Shown: positions 1 through 5,834, counted from the first letter of the stretch. The stretch: DNA of 5,917 bases from Bacteroidales bacterium (GCA_004552395.1 SFOK01000108.1:1-5917); one strand, 5' to 3'. Notes: generated by a model from the letters alone, not told the origin. Translations and numbers: made by a program.

Positions 1-2
1 GT

Positions 3-65
3 GACGCTTCCTCCCAAATCGTGGAAAAATCGATGCAAACCTTCGCTTCTGAGCCCGCTTTGTGA
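3..65 (+). CDS. possible C-terminal tail of a rightward gene (partial)
   Basis: Reading frame 3 is open from the left edge to a TGA at 63-65 and encodes about 20 residues (ending ...FASEPAL). The mix of residues (Glu, Lys, Gln, Met, Ala, Ser) looks more like a soluble protein end than the other two rightward frames. One of those has stops at both ends of this stretch; the other gives a Cys- and Leu-rich string running to a TAA at 97-99. If real, the gene converges on the hydrolase with about 78 bp between the two stop codons. The stretch is too short for a family assignment, and it could be non-coding. Confidence 0.2.
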   Translation, partial: DASSQIVEKSMQTFASEPAL

Positions 66-72
66 GCAGGGC
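53..72. terminator. GC-rich hairpin between convergent ends, possible terminator
   Basis: GCCCGCT at 53-59 pairs with AGC plus GGGC at 65-72 (one bulged A at 68) around a 5-base loop. That gives a 7-bp stem next to the putative rightward stop codon. The following bases on the plus strand are AT-rich (73-100) but contain no clean T-run, so this is at best an imperfect intrinsic terminator for the rightward gene. The minus strand shows no T-tract after it either. Confidence 0.3.
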
Positions 73-122
73 GAAATTATCCTATGTATTCTTTTATAAC
101 ATATAAACAGCGCGGATGTTTT

Positions 123-142
123 ATTATTTGGTGTTAAATAAT
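123..142 (-). repeat. AT-only inverted repeat at the hydrolase stop codon
   Basis: ATTATTT at 123-129 and AAATAAT at 136-142 are perfect inverted copies around a 6-base spacer, starting one base past the hydrolase stop codon (144-146). An all-AT 7-bp stem is thermodynamically weak and has no T-run after it on the minus strand. A role as a transcript end is possible but not shown. An AT-rich palindrome for a DNA-binding protein is the alternative. Confidence 0.3.
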
Positions 143-143
143 G

Positions 144-1223
144 TTAAAGGGTCATTTCCAGCCACTCCAGAATCTCCTGCAATGTATCTTCGGAGATATC
201 CTCGGGTATCATGTCGTACTCAGTCGTGAGTCCGGAGATTGCATTCTGAAACAGATGGTTCTTGCCGTCGAGCACCGTCACCGTGACTTTGTTCTTCTTG
301 CCAAGATGTTTTTTCAGATACTCCGAGTTGGGTTTGGCCACCACCTGCGTGTCCTTGCTGCCGAACATGGCGAGCCAGGGCACATTGACGCGCCGTATAT
401 CCTTGGCAGGGTCGTAGCGCAGCATCTCGCGGTAATAAGGTGAGCACATCACATCGAGCTCCCGGTCGATCTGCGAACGAAGCTGCGGTGTGAGCAGGAA
501 GTCCGGCATACCTTCGGTAACCATCGAATAGAGCCGGGTGCGCAGCTTATCCTCAGGCATGTCGGATTTCACGAGTTTATAGCGTTCTTTGAGTTTCGGC
601 GCCAGGATGTCGAACTGCGAGGGGACGCCCTGAATGTACGACATTACCTGAACCTGCGAAAGAACCACCGAATCGCCGGGCATCGTGGCCCCGGCGAGTG
701 TGATGATGAAGTCAGGGTTGGAGCCTATGGAGTTGTACTTCTCGGCTTTGCGGTCCTTGCTGAACGACATCACGGCCTCTGTGCCGCCGGCCGAGTGGCC
801 AAGGAAACCGGCTCGCAGTCCCTTGAGGTCGGGACGCTTGCGCATGGCGTCCATCACAGCTCGGTAGTCACCAAGCTCGTCCCACTGAGTGGAGCGTTTG
901 ATCAGCGCGGTGTCGGGCGGAAAGCCGTAGCCCCGGTCGTCGGTGCGCACCACTGCGTAGCCGTTCTCCGCCAGATACTCGGCCAGCTCTTTGAAGGGCT
1001 TGTGGCCGCCCACTGTCTCGTCTCGGTCCTGAAGGCCGGAACCTGTTGCAAGCACTAAGAGAGCCTTGGGCGAACCTGCGGCCGGCAAGGTTAGAGTGCC
1101 GTTGAGCCTCACTCCGTCGAGCGGGTTGATGACATATATCTCTTCGCTTTTGAAATTTGCTCCGCGGGCCGCCAGCGAGGCGAAGAGCGCTATGAAGAGT
1201 GTGATGAAGATATTACGTTTCAT
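144..1223 (-). CDS. exported alpha/beta hydrolase (serine esterase or acyl-hydrolase type)
   Basis: A 359-aa alpha/beta hydrolase with an N-terminal export signal. Residues 1-22 have Lys-Arg at positions 2-3, a hydrophobic core (about 5-19) and small residues for signal peptidase I cleavage around 18-22. There is no lipobox Cys, so the mature enzyme is probably periplasmic or secreted. The nucleophile elbow is GHSAGG (142-147) with Ser144. The likely acid is Asp291 in GSKD and the likely base is His323 in GKNH, both in the expected order. The TGSG-DRDE segment at 60-69 matches the oxyanion and structural motif of the COG1073-like esterase group, whose members more often have Pro where this one has Leu64. 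A lid-like helical insertion lies between about 185 and 275. Substrate is unknown: carboxylesters, acyl-sugars or peptides are all possible. The ATG at 1221-1223 is chosen because it places the signal peptide at the very N-terminus. No Shine-Dalgarno sequence and no own promoter are evident. The fold and triad are solid; the specific function is not. Confidence 0.93.
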   Translation of the reverse strand: MKRNIFITLFIALFASLAARGANFKSEEIYVINPLDGVRLNGTLTLPAAGSPKALLVLATGSGLQDRDETVGGHKPFKELAEYLAENGYAVVRTDDRGYGFPPDTALIKRSTQWDELGDYRAVMDAMRKRPDLKGLRAGFLGHSAGGTEAVMSFSKDRKAEKYNSIGSNPDFIITLAGATMPGDSVVLSQVQVMSYIQGVPSQFDILAPKLKERYKLVKSDMPEDKLRTRLYSMVTEGMPDFLLTPQLRSQIDRELDVMCSPYYREMLRYDPAKDIRRVNVPWLAMFGSKDTQVVAKPNSEYLKKHLGKKNKVTVTVLDGKNHLFQNAISGLTTEYDMIPEDISEDTLQEILEWLEMTL

Positions 1224-1248
1224 AGGCTGTGATCAGGCTGAATTGATA

Positions 1249-1290
1249 GAAAAAGAGAGGAGCGTCGAGGTGTGTTTTTTACGGCGCTCC
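1249..1290 (-). terminator. stem-loop plus T-rich tail in front of the hydrolase (terminator or attenuator-like)
   Basis: Arms at 1283-1290 and 1259-1266 are inverted copies. Read on the minus strand there are 6 bp, a C-A mismatch and one more pair around a 16-base loop. On the plus strand the mismatch becomes a G-U pair, giving 8 bp. On the minus strand the stem is followed by TCTCTTTTTC (1258-1249). This resembles an intrinsic terminator with a slightly delayed T-run. The T-run ends about 25 nt before the hydrolase ATG, so it sits in that gene's leader. Confidence 0.4.
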
Positions 1291-1346
1291 TTTCAAGCTG
1301 TGTTAAATTACGATAACGGATTTTGGTTAGAGGTTTGTACGTTTTT

Positions 1347-1365
1347 CCTTTTCCCGGGGAAAAGG
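1347..1365. repeat. perfect 8-bp hairpin downstream of trxA
   Basis: CCTTTTCC at 1347-1354 and GGAAAAGG at 1358-1365 are perfect inverted copies with a 3-base centre. The symmetry extends one further base inward around G1356. There is no T-run after it on the minus strand (AAAAAC follows), so it is not a classical terminator. It could protect a 3' end or be a protein-binding palindrome. Confidence 0.45.
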
Positions 1366-1395
1366 GTTAAGCCTCCGGTAGAATGTTCAGGTTTG

Positions 1396-1415
1396 CCCGG
1401 AACGGGGATTCCGGG
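1396..1415. repeat. perfect 7-bp GC-rich hairpin downstream of trxA
   Basis: CCCGGAA at 1396-1402 and TTCCGGG at 1409-1415 pair perfectly around a 6-base loop. It lies 67 bp beyond the trxA stop codon in the direction of transcription. No T-run follows on either strand. Confidence 0.45.
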
Positions 1416-1444
1416 ATATGGTGCCTTCGGTCTTGCGCGGCACG

Positions 1445-1473
1445 GCCCTGATCGGGCGCGGAGCCGCCTCCGC
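1445..1473 (-). terminator. two tandem small hairpins just after trxA, possible 3' end signal
   Basis: Immediately after the trxA stop codon on the minus strand come two abutting stem-loops. GCGGAG and CTCCGC (1458-1463 and 1468-1473) form 6 bp with a 4-base loop. GCCC and GGGC (1445-1448 and 1454-1457) form 4 bp with a 5-base loop. They are GC-rich and well placed to end or protect the trxA mRNA. Neither has a following T-run, so intrinsic termination is uncertain. Confidence 0.3.
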
Positions 1474-1482
1474 AGCACGGAA

Positions 1483-1797
1483 TCAGAGCAGAGTCTCTGC
1501 CTTCTCCTCGAGTTTGGAGAGAGGCACATAGCCTGTGAGGCGCTCCTTGGGTTCGCCGTCTTTGAAGAATATCACTGTAGGAAGTCCGCGCACGGAATAT
1601 TCCACGCAGAGGTCGTCGTTCTCGTCGGCGTTGAGTTTACCTACAGTAATCTTGCCCTCGTATTTCTCTGCGAGCTGCTCGATGCTGGGACCGAGTTTTT
1701 TGCAGGGACCGCACCAGGTAGCCCAGAAATCTATCACCACAGGTTTGCCTGACTGAATCGCTTCGCGGGCTGAAGCATCGTTGAATTCTATTGCCAT
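1483..1797 (-). CDS. trxA: thioredoxin
   Basis: A 104-aa cytoplasmic thioredoxin, which reduces protein disulfides and is itself re-reduced by NADPH-dependent thioredoxin reductase (not in this window). The canonical redox motif WCGPC is at 28-32 (Cys29, Cys32), preceded by FWAT. The buried acidic residue Asp23 and the cis-proline Pro73 (in GLPT) are in place, and the C-terminal FFKDGEP and G-Y-V-P strands match the family. Length is close to the usual 105-110 aa, and there is no signal peptide or membrane segment, so this is the general TrxA type and not a TlpA- or ResA-like exported form. One additional cysteine, Cys64, lies outside the active site. The ATG at 1795-1797 leaves no room for a longer thioredoxin and is preceded by an A-rich stretch without Shine-Dalgarno. 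A consensus promoter lies 125-156 bp upstream. The downstream neighbour is the exported hydrolase, after 259 bp. Confidence 0.97.
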   Translation of the reverse strand: MAIEFNDASAREAIQSGKPVVIDFWATWCGPCKKLGPSIEQLAEKYEGKITVGKLNADENDDLCVEYSVRGLPTVIFFKDGEPKERLTGYVPLSKLEEKAETLL

Positions 1798-1816
1798 GGG
1801 TTATATCTTTTTAATG

Positions 1817-1834
1817 CCCCGCTTGAAAAGGGGG
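1817..1834 (-). other. hairpin in the trxA leader near the start codon
   Basis: CCCC at 1817-1820 pairs with GGGG at 1831-1834. CTT at 1822-1824 pairs with AAG at 1828-1830 across a 3-base loop, with G1821 bulged. The stem sits about 19 nt before the trxA ATG, in the transcribed leader if the promoter call is right. It could influence translation or simply be chance. Confidence 0.35.
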
Positions 1835-1860
1835 GATAGTTAATGCGTATTGACTGTCCG

Positions 1861-1917
1861 GAAATATCTGACCCGCACCGGCTCAGGAAAGGACGAGGGA
1901 CCCGGGACACATATTTC
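1861..1917 (-). other. foldable 5' leader of trxA (long imperfect stem)
   Basis: GAAATAT at 1861-1867 and ATATTTC at 1911-1917 are inverted copies. Moving inward come a mismatch, two further pairs, another mismatch, then CCCG (1872-1875) with CGGG (1903-1906). Thirteen of fifteen positions therefore pair, enclosing a 27-base GC-rich interior. The base of this stem falls almost exactly at the predicted transcription start of trxA. I do not recognise a known riboswitch class in it. Confidence 0.4.
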
Positions 1918-1921
1918 GTTT

Positions 1922-1953
1922 CAAAATTAACTGAAAATTTTCACTTGGCCAAA
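1922..1953 (-). promoter_or_regulatory. trxA promoter, Bacteroidota type
   Basis: On the minus strand TTTG (1953-1950) is followed after exactly 20 bp by TAATTTTG (1929-1922). This fits the TTTG / TAnnTTTG pattern of the primary sigma factor in Bacteroidota. Transcription would begin near 1916, leaving a leader of about 118 nt before the trxA ATG. It lies 81 bp past the dnaE stop codon, so trxA need not depend on dnaE transcription. Confidence 0.75.
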
Positions 1954-1971
1954 TAATATTTGCAATTCTTT

Positions 1972-1995
1972 GCCATTTCTTCGCAAGAGCATGGC
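1972..1995 (-). terminator. weak hairpin after dnaE, possible transcript end
   Basis: GCCAT (1972-1976) pairs with ATGGC (1991-1995), and TCTT (1978-1981) with AAGA (1985-1988), around a CGC loop with a small internal loop. It begins 39 bp after the dnaE stop codon and just before the trxA promoter, where a dnaE transcript would be expected to end. No T-run follows on the minus strand, so the call is tentative. Confidence 0.3.
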
Positions 1996-2033
1996 GTCAT
2001 CGAGCCGTACTGCATGGTTGGAGAACGTAATTT

Positions 2034-5000
2034 TCAGCCGTTTATCTTATACAATATTTTGTTATCGTCGAGCATCTTCAGCAGCTTGCGGCTTAGATAC
2101 TTCTTGCTGTTGCTCACAACACTCACCATTTCGCCCCTTTCGAGGTCGAACAGGTCAATATGGAGGTCGACCTTGTAGGGCGTTTCCTCTTCGAGAAGCG
2201 TCCTCACTTCCGACATTGTGGCCATATCCCGGAACGATGAGGGAATCTGCAGACGTATGTCGCTGACCAACTGTCCCTGGACATCGGAGAGCAGCCTTAT
2301 ATCGGTGATATTCACATCCATACGGTTCGGGTCATAGCGCCCGCGGTCCACACGCATACTGATCATGAGAGGCGTGCCGACCACTCCGAAATGCTTATAC
2401 TGCAGAAACGTCTTGCCAAACAGCCTCACGTCGGCCGATCCGGTGAAGTCCTCGATGGTGAGGATGCCCCAGGGAGAGCCGTTCTTCGATATGCGCTCCT
2501 TGAAATCGGTGACGAGTCCGCCCATCACAATCTCCTTGCCCGGCACCTGGCTCGCCTCGAAATCGGCCGCCACGGTGTTGCAGGCGTAGGTGAGGTCGAG
2601 GTAATACGGATCGAGCGGATGAGCCGAAAGGTACATGCCAACAAGTTTCTTCTCCAGATCGAGCAGCTGCACCGGCGCCCACTCCTCGAATTCGGGGTAT
2701 GGCGGATGCGGTGTCTGCATCGCTTCGTCGTCGGAGAAGTCGTCGAAGAGGCTCGCCTGCGACGAGTTGCGGTCGGCCTGTACGCGCTGCCCGTAATGCA
2801 CGAGCGTCTCGGCGAAGCTCTGCTCGCCCGGGGATGCCGGAGCGAACATCTCGCGGTGTATGTCGGGGAAGCAGTCGAAAGCGCCCGAGAAGGCGAGTGC
2901 CTCGATGGCGCTCTTGTTGCAGGCGCTCAGGTTCACACGCTCCACGAAGTCGAAGATATCCTTAAACGGCCCTCCGGCGTTGCGCTCGGCTATGATGGCA
3001 TCCACGGCATTTGTGCCCACGCTCTTCACGGCTCCGAGGCCGAAACGTATCTCGCCAGCCTTCGTGACACCGAAACGGTCCACTGACTCGTTGACATCCG
3101 GACCCTTCACCGGTATCTTCATGGCCTTGCACTCGTCCATGAATACCGACAGTTTCGCCATGTTGTTGAGGTTGCGGCTCAGCACGCCCGCCATATACTC
3201 GGCCGGGTAGTTGGCTTTCAGGTAGCCGGTCTGATAGGCCACCCAACTGTAGCAGGTTGCGTGGCTCTTGTTGAAGGCGTAGGAGGCGAACTTCTCCCAG
3301 TCAGCCCAGATCTTCTCGAGCGTCTTCTCGTCGTGACCGTTGGCCTTCCCGCCGGCAAGAAACTTTACCTTCAGCTCCTGCATCTTCGCTATCTGCTTCT
3401 TACCCATGGCTTTGCGGAGCACGTCGCTCTCGCCGCGGGTGAAGTTGGCAAGCAGACGGCTCAGAAGCATTACCTGCTCTTGGTAGACCGTGATGCCGTA
3501 AGTATCGTGGAGATACTTCTCCATGACCGGTATGTCGTATTTTATCTTGGACGGATCCTTCTTGCGGGCTATGAAGTCGGGGATATAATCCATAGGTCCC
3601 GGGCGGTAAAGGGCGTTCATGGCTATGAGGTCCTCGAATTTGGTGGGCTTGAGTTCACGCAGATACTTCTGCATGCCGGCCGACTCGAACTGGAATGTGC
3701 CCACGGTGCGTCCTTCCTGATAGAGCCTGTAGGTCTTCTCGTCGTCGATCGGGATATGCTCCATGTCGATATCCTTGCCGGTGCGGTCCTTGATATTCTT
3801 CACCGCCTCCATGATTATGGAGAGTGTCTTCAGGCCGAGGAAGTCCATCTTGATAAGTCCGGTCTCCTCTATCACCTTCCCCTCATACTGAGTCACAAGC
3901 ACTTTCTCGCCGTCGGAATCTGTGGCGGTACTCACCGGCACCCAGTCGGTGATCGGGTCGCGGCCTATGATCACACCGCAGGCGTGCACGCCGGTGTTGC
4001 GCACATTCCCTTCGAGCTGCTCGGCATATTTCATCACCTCGCGCACCACCGGGTTCGGACTGTTCACTTCGGCGGTGAAATCCGGCAGATACTTCTTGCA
4101 ATTCTTGAAATTGACCTTGCCCTCCTGCATACGGTCGGGCACGAGCTTGGCCAGACGGTTCGACTCGGGCAGCGGAAGCTCCATCACTTTGGCCACATCC
4201 TTGATCGCCAACTTCGTGGCCATGGTGCCGTAGGTGATGATGTGGGCCACCTTGTCGGCGCCGTATTTCTCGGTGACATACTTGAGCACGGCGTAGCGGC
4301 CGTCGTCGTCGAAGTCCACGTCGATATCGGGGAGCGAAATACGGTCAGGGTTGAGGAAACGCTCGAACAGCAGGTCGTATTTGATCGGGTCTATCTGTGT
4401 GATACCGAGGCAGTAAGCGGCGGCGCTTCCGGCTGCCGAGCCACGGCCCGGACCTATGCTCACGCCGAGCTTGTTGCGCCCGGCGTTGATAAAGTCCTGC
4501 ACGATAAGGAAATAGCCCGGAAAACCCATGGTCTTCATGATGTGGAGCTCGAACTTGAGGCGTTCGGCCACATCGGCGGGAAGCGGGTCGCCGTAGCGTT
4601 TGCGCGCGCCGTCCATGGTGAGCTTGTTGAGGTAGTCGGCCTCGAACTTGATGCGGTAGAGCTTGTCGTAGCCTCCGAGCTTCTCGATCTTCCTGCGGGC
4701 CTCCTCCTCGGAGAGCACCACATTGCCGTTCTCGTCGCGGGTGAACTCGTTGAAGAGCTCCTCTTCGGTGATACGGCTGCGGTATTCCGCTTCGGAACCG
4801 AACTCTGCGGGGATCTCGAAGTTGGGCATGATAGGCGCGTGGTCTATGCTGTAGGTCTCCACCTTGTCCAGAATCTCGGCGGTGTTGGCGAGCGCTTCGG
4901 GTATGTCGGCGAACACGGCGTTCATCTCCTCGGTGGATTTGAACCACTCCTGCTTGGTGTAGTGCATGCGGTCCTCGGAGAAACGTTTGCCGGTGGAAAT

Positions 5001-5717
5001 ACAGATCAGGCGGTCGTGGGCCTCGGCGTCTTCCTCGTTCACGAAATGCGAGTCGTTGGTGGCTATCACCTTGATGCCGAGCTTGGAGGCTATCTCCATG
5101 AGCACGGGGTTGACGCGCGACTGCTCCTCGTAGGTCTCGCGGTTGGAGTTGGGCTTGTCGGTCTTGTGCCGCTGAAGCTCTATGTAGTAGTCGTCGCCGA
5201 ATACTTCCTTATACCAGGAGGCGGTCTGCTCGGCCTCCTCGAGGCGTCCTTCCATGATCATCTGCGGGAGTTCGCCGCCCAGGCAGGCAGAGCAGACGAT
5301 CAGACCCTCGCTGTGGGTCTTGAGCGCCTCGTGGTCAGTGCGCGGATGGAAATAGAACCCCTCGGTCCAGGCCTGGCTCACAATCTTCACCAGGTTATGA
5401 TATCCTTTGGCGTTCTTGGCCAGCACTATGAGGTGGTAGCCGTTGTCGCGCTTGTCGACGCGGTCGTGGAGGCTCTTCTTGGCCACATACATCTCGCAGC
5501 CTAATATCGGCTTGAACTTGGCATCGTCGGGCAGGTCCTTGTTCTTCTTGTTCACATAGTTGAAGAACTCCTTTACGCCGAACATATTTCCGTGGTCGGT
5601 GAGAGCCATGCCTCGCATGCCGTCGGCCACGGCTTTGTCCACAAGCCGTGAGACGGACGCGGCGCCGTCGAGAAGTGAATATTCAGAGTGGACGTGAAGA
5701 TGTGTGAAGGGGATCAT
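2034..5717 (-). CDS. dnaE: DNA polymerase III alpha subunit (replicative polymerase, DnaE1 type)
   Basis: The catalytic subunit of the chromosomal replicase, a C-family polymerase working with the sliding clamp and clamp loader; 1227 aa. The N-terminal PHP domain (1 to about 270) starts HLHVHSEYSLLDG and carries the full set of metal ligands: His8, His10, Asp17, His42, Glu75, His95, Cys145, Asp222 and His224. The palm has GPGRGSAAGS at 422-431 and the catalytic carboxylates Asp464 and Asp466 (PDIDVDF) plus Asp625 (KMDFLGLKTL). The fingers include YRPGPMDYIPDF (704-715) and the NKSHA region (816-820). A helix-hairpin-helix segment lies around 890-912, the clamp-binding pentapeptide QASLF is at 987-991, and an OB fold spans about 1062-1140 before a C-terminal domain. 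It is about 65 residues longer than the E. coli protein, mostly from a charged insertion near 300-370. The ATG at 5715-5717 puts the PHP motif at residue 6, as is usual. No frameshift or missing motif was seen. It has its own promoter immediately upstream. Confidence 0.99.
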   Translation of the reverse strand: MIPFTHLHVHSEYSLLDGAASVSRLVDKAVADGMRGMALTDHGNMFGVKEFFNYVNKKNKDLPDDAKFKPILGCEMYVAKKSLHDRVDKRDNGYHLIVLAKNAKGYHNLVKIVSQAWTEGFYFHPRTDHEALKTHSEGLIVCSACLGGELPQMIMEGRLEEAEQTASWYKEVFGDDYYIELQRHKTDKPNSNRETYEEQSRVNPVLMEIASKLGIKVIATNDSHFVNEEDAEAHDRLICISTGKRFSEDRMHYTKQEWFKSTEEMNAVFADIPEALANTAEILDKVETYSIDHAPIMPNFEIPAEFGSEAEYRSRITEEELFNEFTRDENGNVVLSEEEARRKIEKLGGYDKLYRIKFEADYLNKLTMDGARKRYGDPLPADVAERLKFELHIMKTMGFPGYFLIVQDFINAGRNKLGVSIGPGRGSAAGSAAAYCLGITQIDPIKYDLLFERFLNPDRISLPDIDVDFDDDGRYAVLKYVTEKYGADKVAHIITYGTMATKLAIKDVAKVMELPLPESNRLAKLVPDRMQEGKVNFKNCKKYLPDFTAEVNSPNPVVREVMKYAEQLEGNVRNTGVHACGVIIGRDPITDWVPVSTATDSDGEKVLVTQYEGKVIEETGLIKMDFLGLKTLSIIMEAVKNIKDRTGKDIDMEHIPIDDEKTYRLYQEGRTVGTFQFESAGMQKYLRELKPTKFEDLIAMNALYRPGPMDYIPDFIARKKDPSKIKYDIPVMEKYLHDTYGITVYQEQVMLLSRLLANFTRGESDVLRKAMGKKQIAKMQELKVKFLAGGKANGHDEKTLEKIWADWEKFASYAFNKSHATCYSWVAYQTGYLKANYPAEYMAGVLSRNLNNMAKLSVFMDECKAMKIPVKGPDVNESVDRFGVTKAGEIRFGLGAVKSVGTNAVDAIIAERNAGGPFKDIFDFVERVNLSACNKSAIEALAFSGAFDCFPDIHREMFAPASPGEQSFAETLVHYGQRVQADRNSSQASLFDDFSDDEAMQTPHPPYPEFEEWAPVQLLDLEKKLVGMYLSAHPLDPYYLDLTYACNTVAADFEASQVPGKEIVMGGLVTDFKERISKNGSPWGILTIEDFTGSADVRLFGKTFLQYKHFGVVGTPLMISMRVDRGRYDPNRMDVNITDIRLLSDVQGQLVSDIRLQIPSSFRDMATMSEVRTLLEEETPYKVDLHIDLFDLERGEMVSVVSNSKKYLSRKLLKMLDDNKILYKING

Positions 5718-5751
5718 AAACTGTCGGGATAGTTATTGCGGGATTTCTTCA

Positions 5752-5759
5752 CAAAGGTA
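5752..5759 (-). promoter_or_regulatory. dnaE promoter, -7 element
   Basis: TACCTTTG on the minus strand is a perfect match to TAnnTTTG and is placed 34 bp before the dnaE ATG, giving a short leader of roughly 30 nt. No good TTTG is present at the expected 19-21 bp further upstream (GCTTCC occupies that place), so the -33 element is weak or absent. Confidence 0.65.
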
Positions 5760-5803
5760 ACTAAAATTCTCATGATTCGGAAGCCTAAAACGCCTCTTGA
5801 ACT

Positions 5804-5818
5804 GTTATTCTTTATAAC
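5804..5818. repeat. 15-bp palindrome between divergent promoters
   Basis: GTTAT at 5804-5808 and ATAAC at 5814-5818 are perfect inverted copies around TCTTT. It lies 44 bp upstream of the dnaE -7 box, in the intergenic stretch shared with the rightward promoter. The size and symmetry suit a dimeric regulator, but a 5-bp half-site is short and can arise by chance. Confidence 0.25.
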
Positions 5819-5834
5819 CGGCTGAGAGATAGAA

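Noticed and set aside
1291..1298. AAAGGAG on the minus strand as a ribosome binding site for a small gene
   Set aside because: No ATG, GTG or TTG occurs at a suitable distance downstream, and the hydrolase ATG is about 70 nt away. It is part of a stem-loop arm.
1308..1529. 73-codon minus-strand frame starting within the end of trxA
   Set aside because: It is the frame-shifted end of trxA continuing into the hairpin region. The Arg/Pro-rich product resembles no protein family, and trxA is already full length without it.
1066..1752. 228-codon plus-strand open frame spanning the trxA-hydrolase gap
   Set aside because: It overlaps two well-supported genes on the other strand, has no recognisable domain and no promoter box in front, and the part over the gap translates to an Arg/Pro/Gly-rich low-quality sequence.
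4345..4947. 200-codon minus-strand frame within dnaE in another phase
   Set aside because: It is an Arg-rich out-of-frame reading of a GC-rich gene. dnaE itself is intact across this region, so there is no sign of frameshift or overlapping gene.
3261..5504. 747-codon open frame on the plus strand inside dnaE
   Set aside because: It is codon-on-codon antisense to dnaE, its start ATG is the complement of His819 (CAT) and its stop is the complement of a TTA Leu codon. The product is an abnormal His/Val/Leu/Gly/Glu-rich string. It is explained entirely by codon bias of dnaE.
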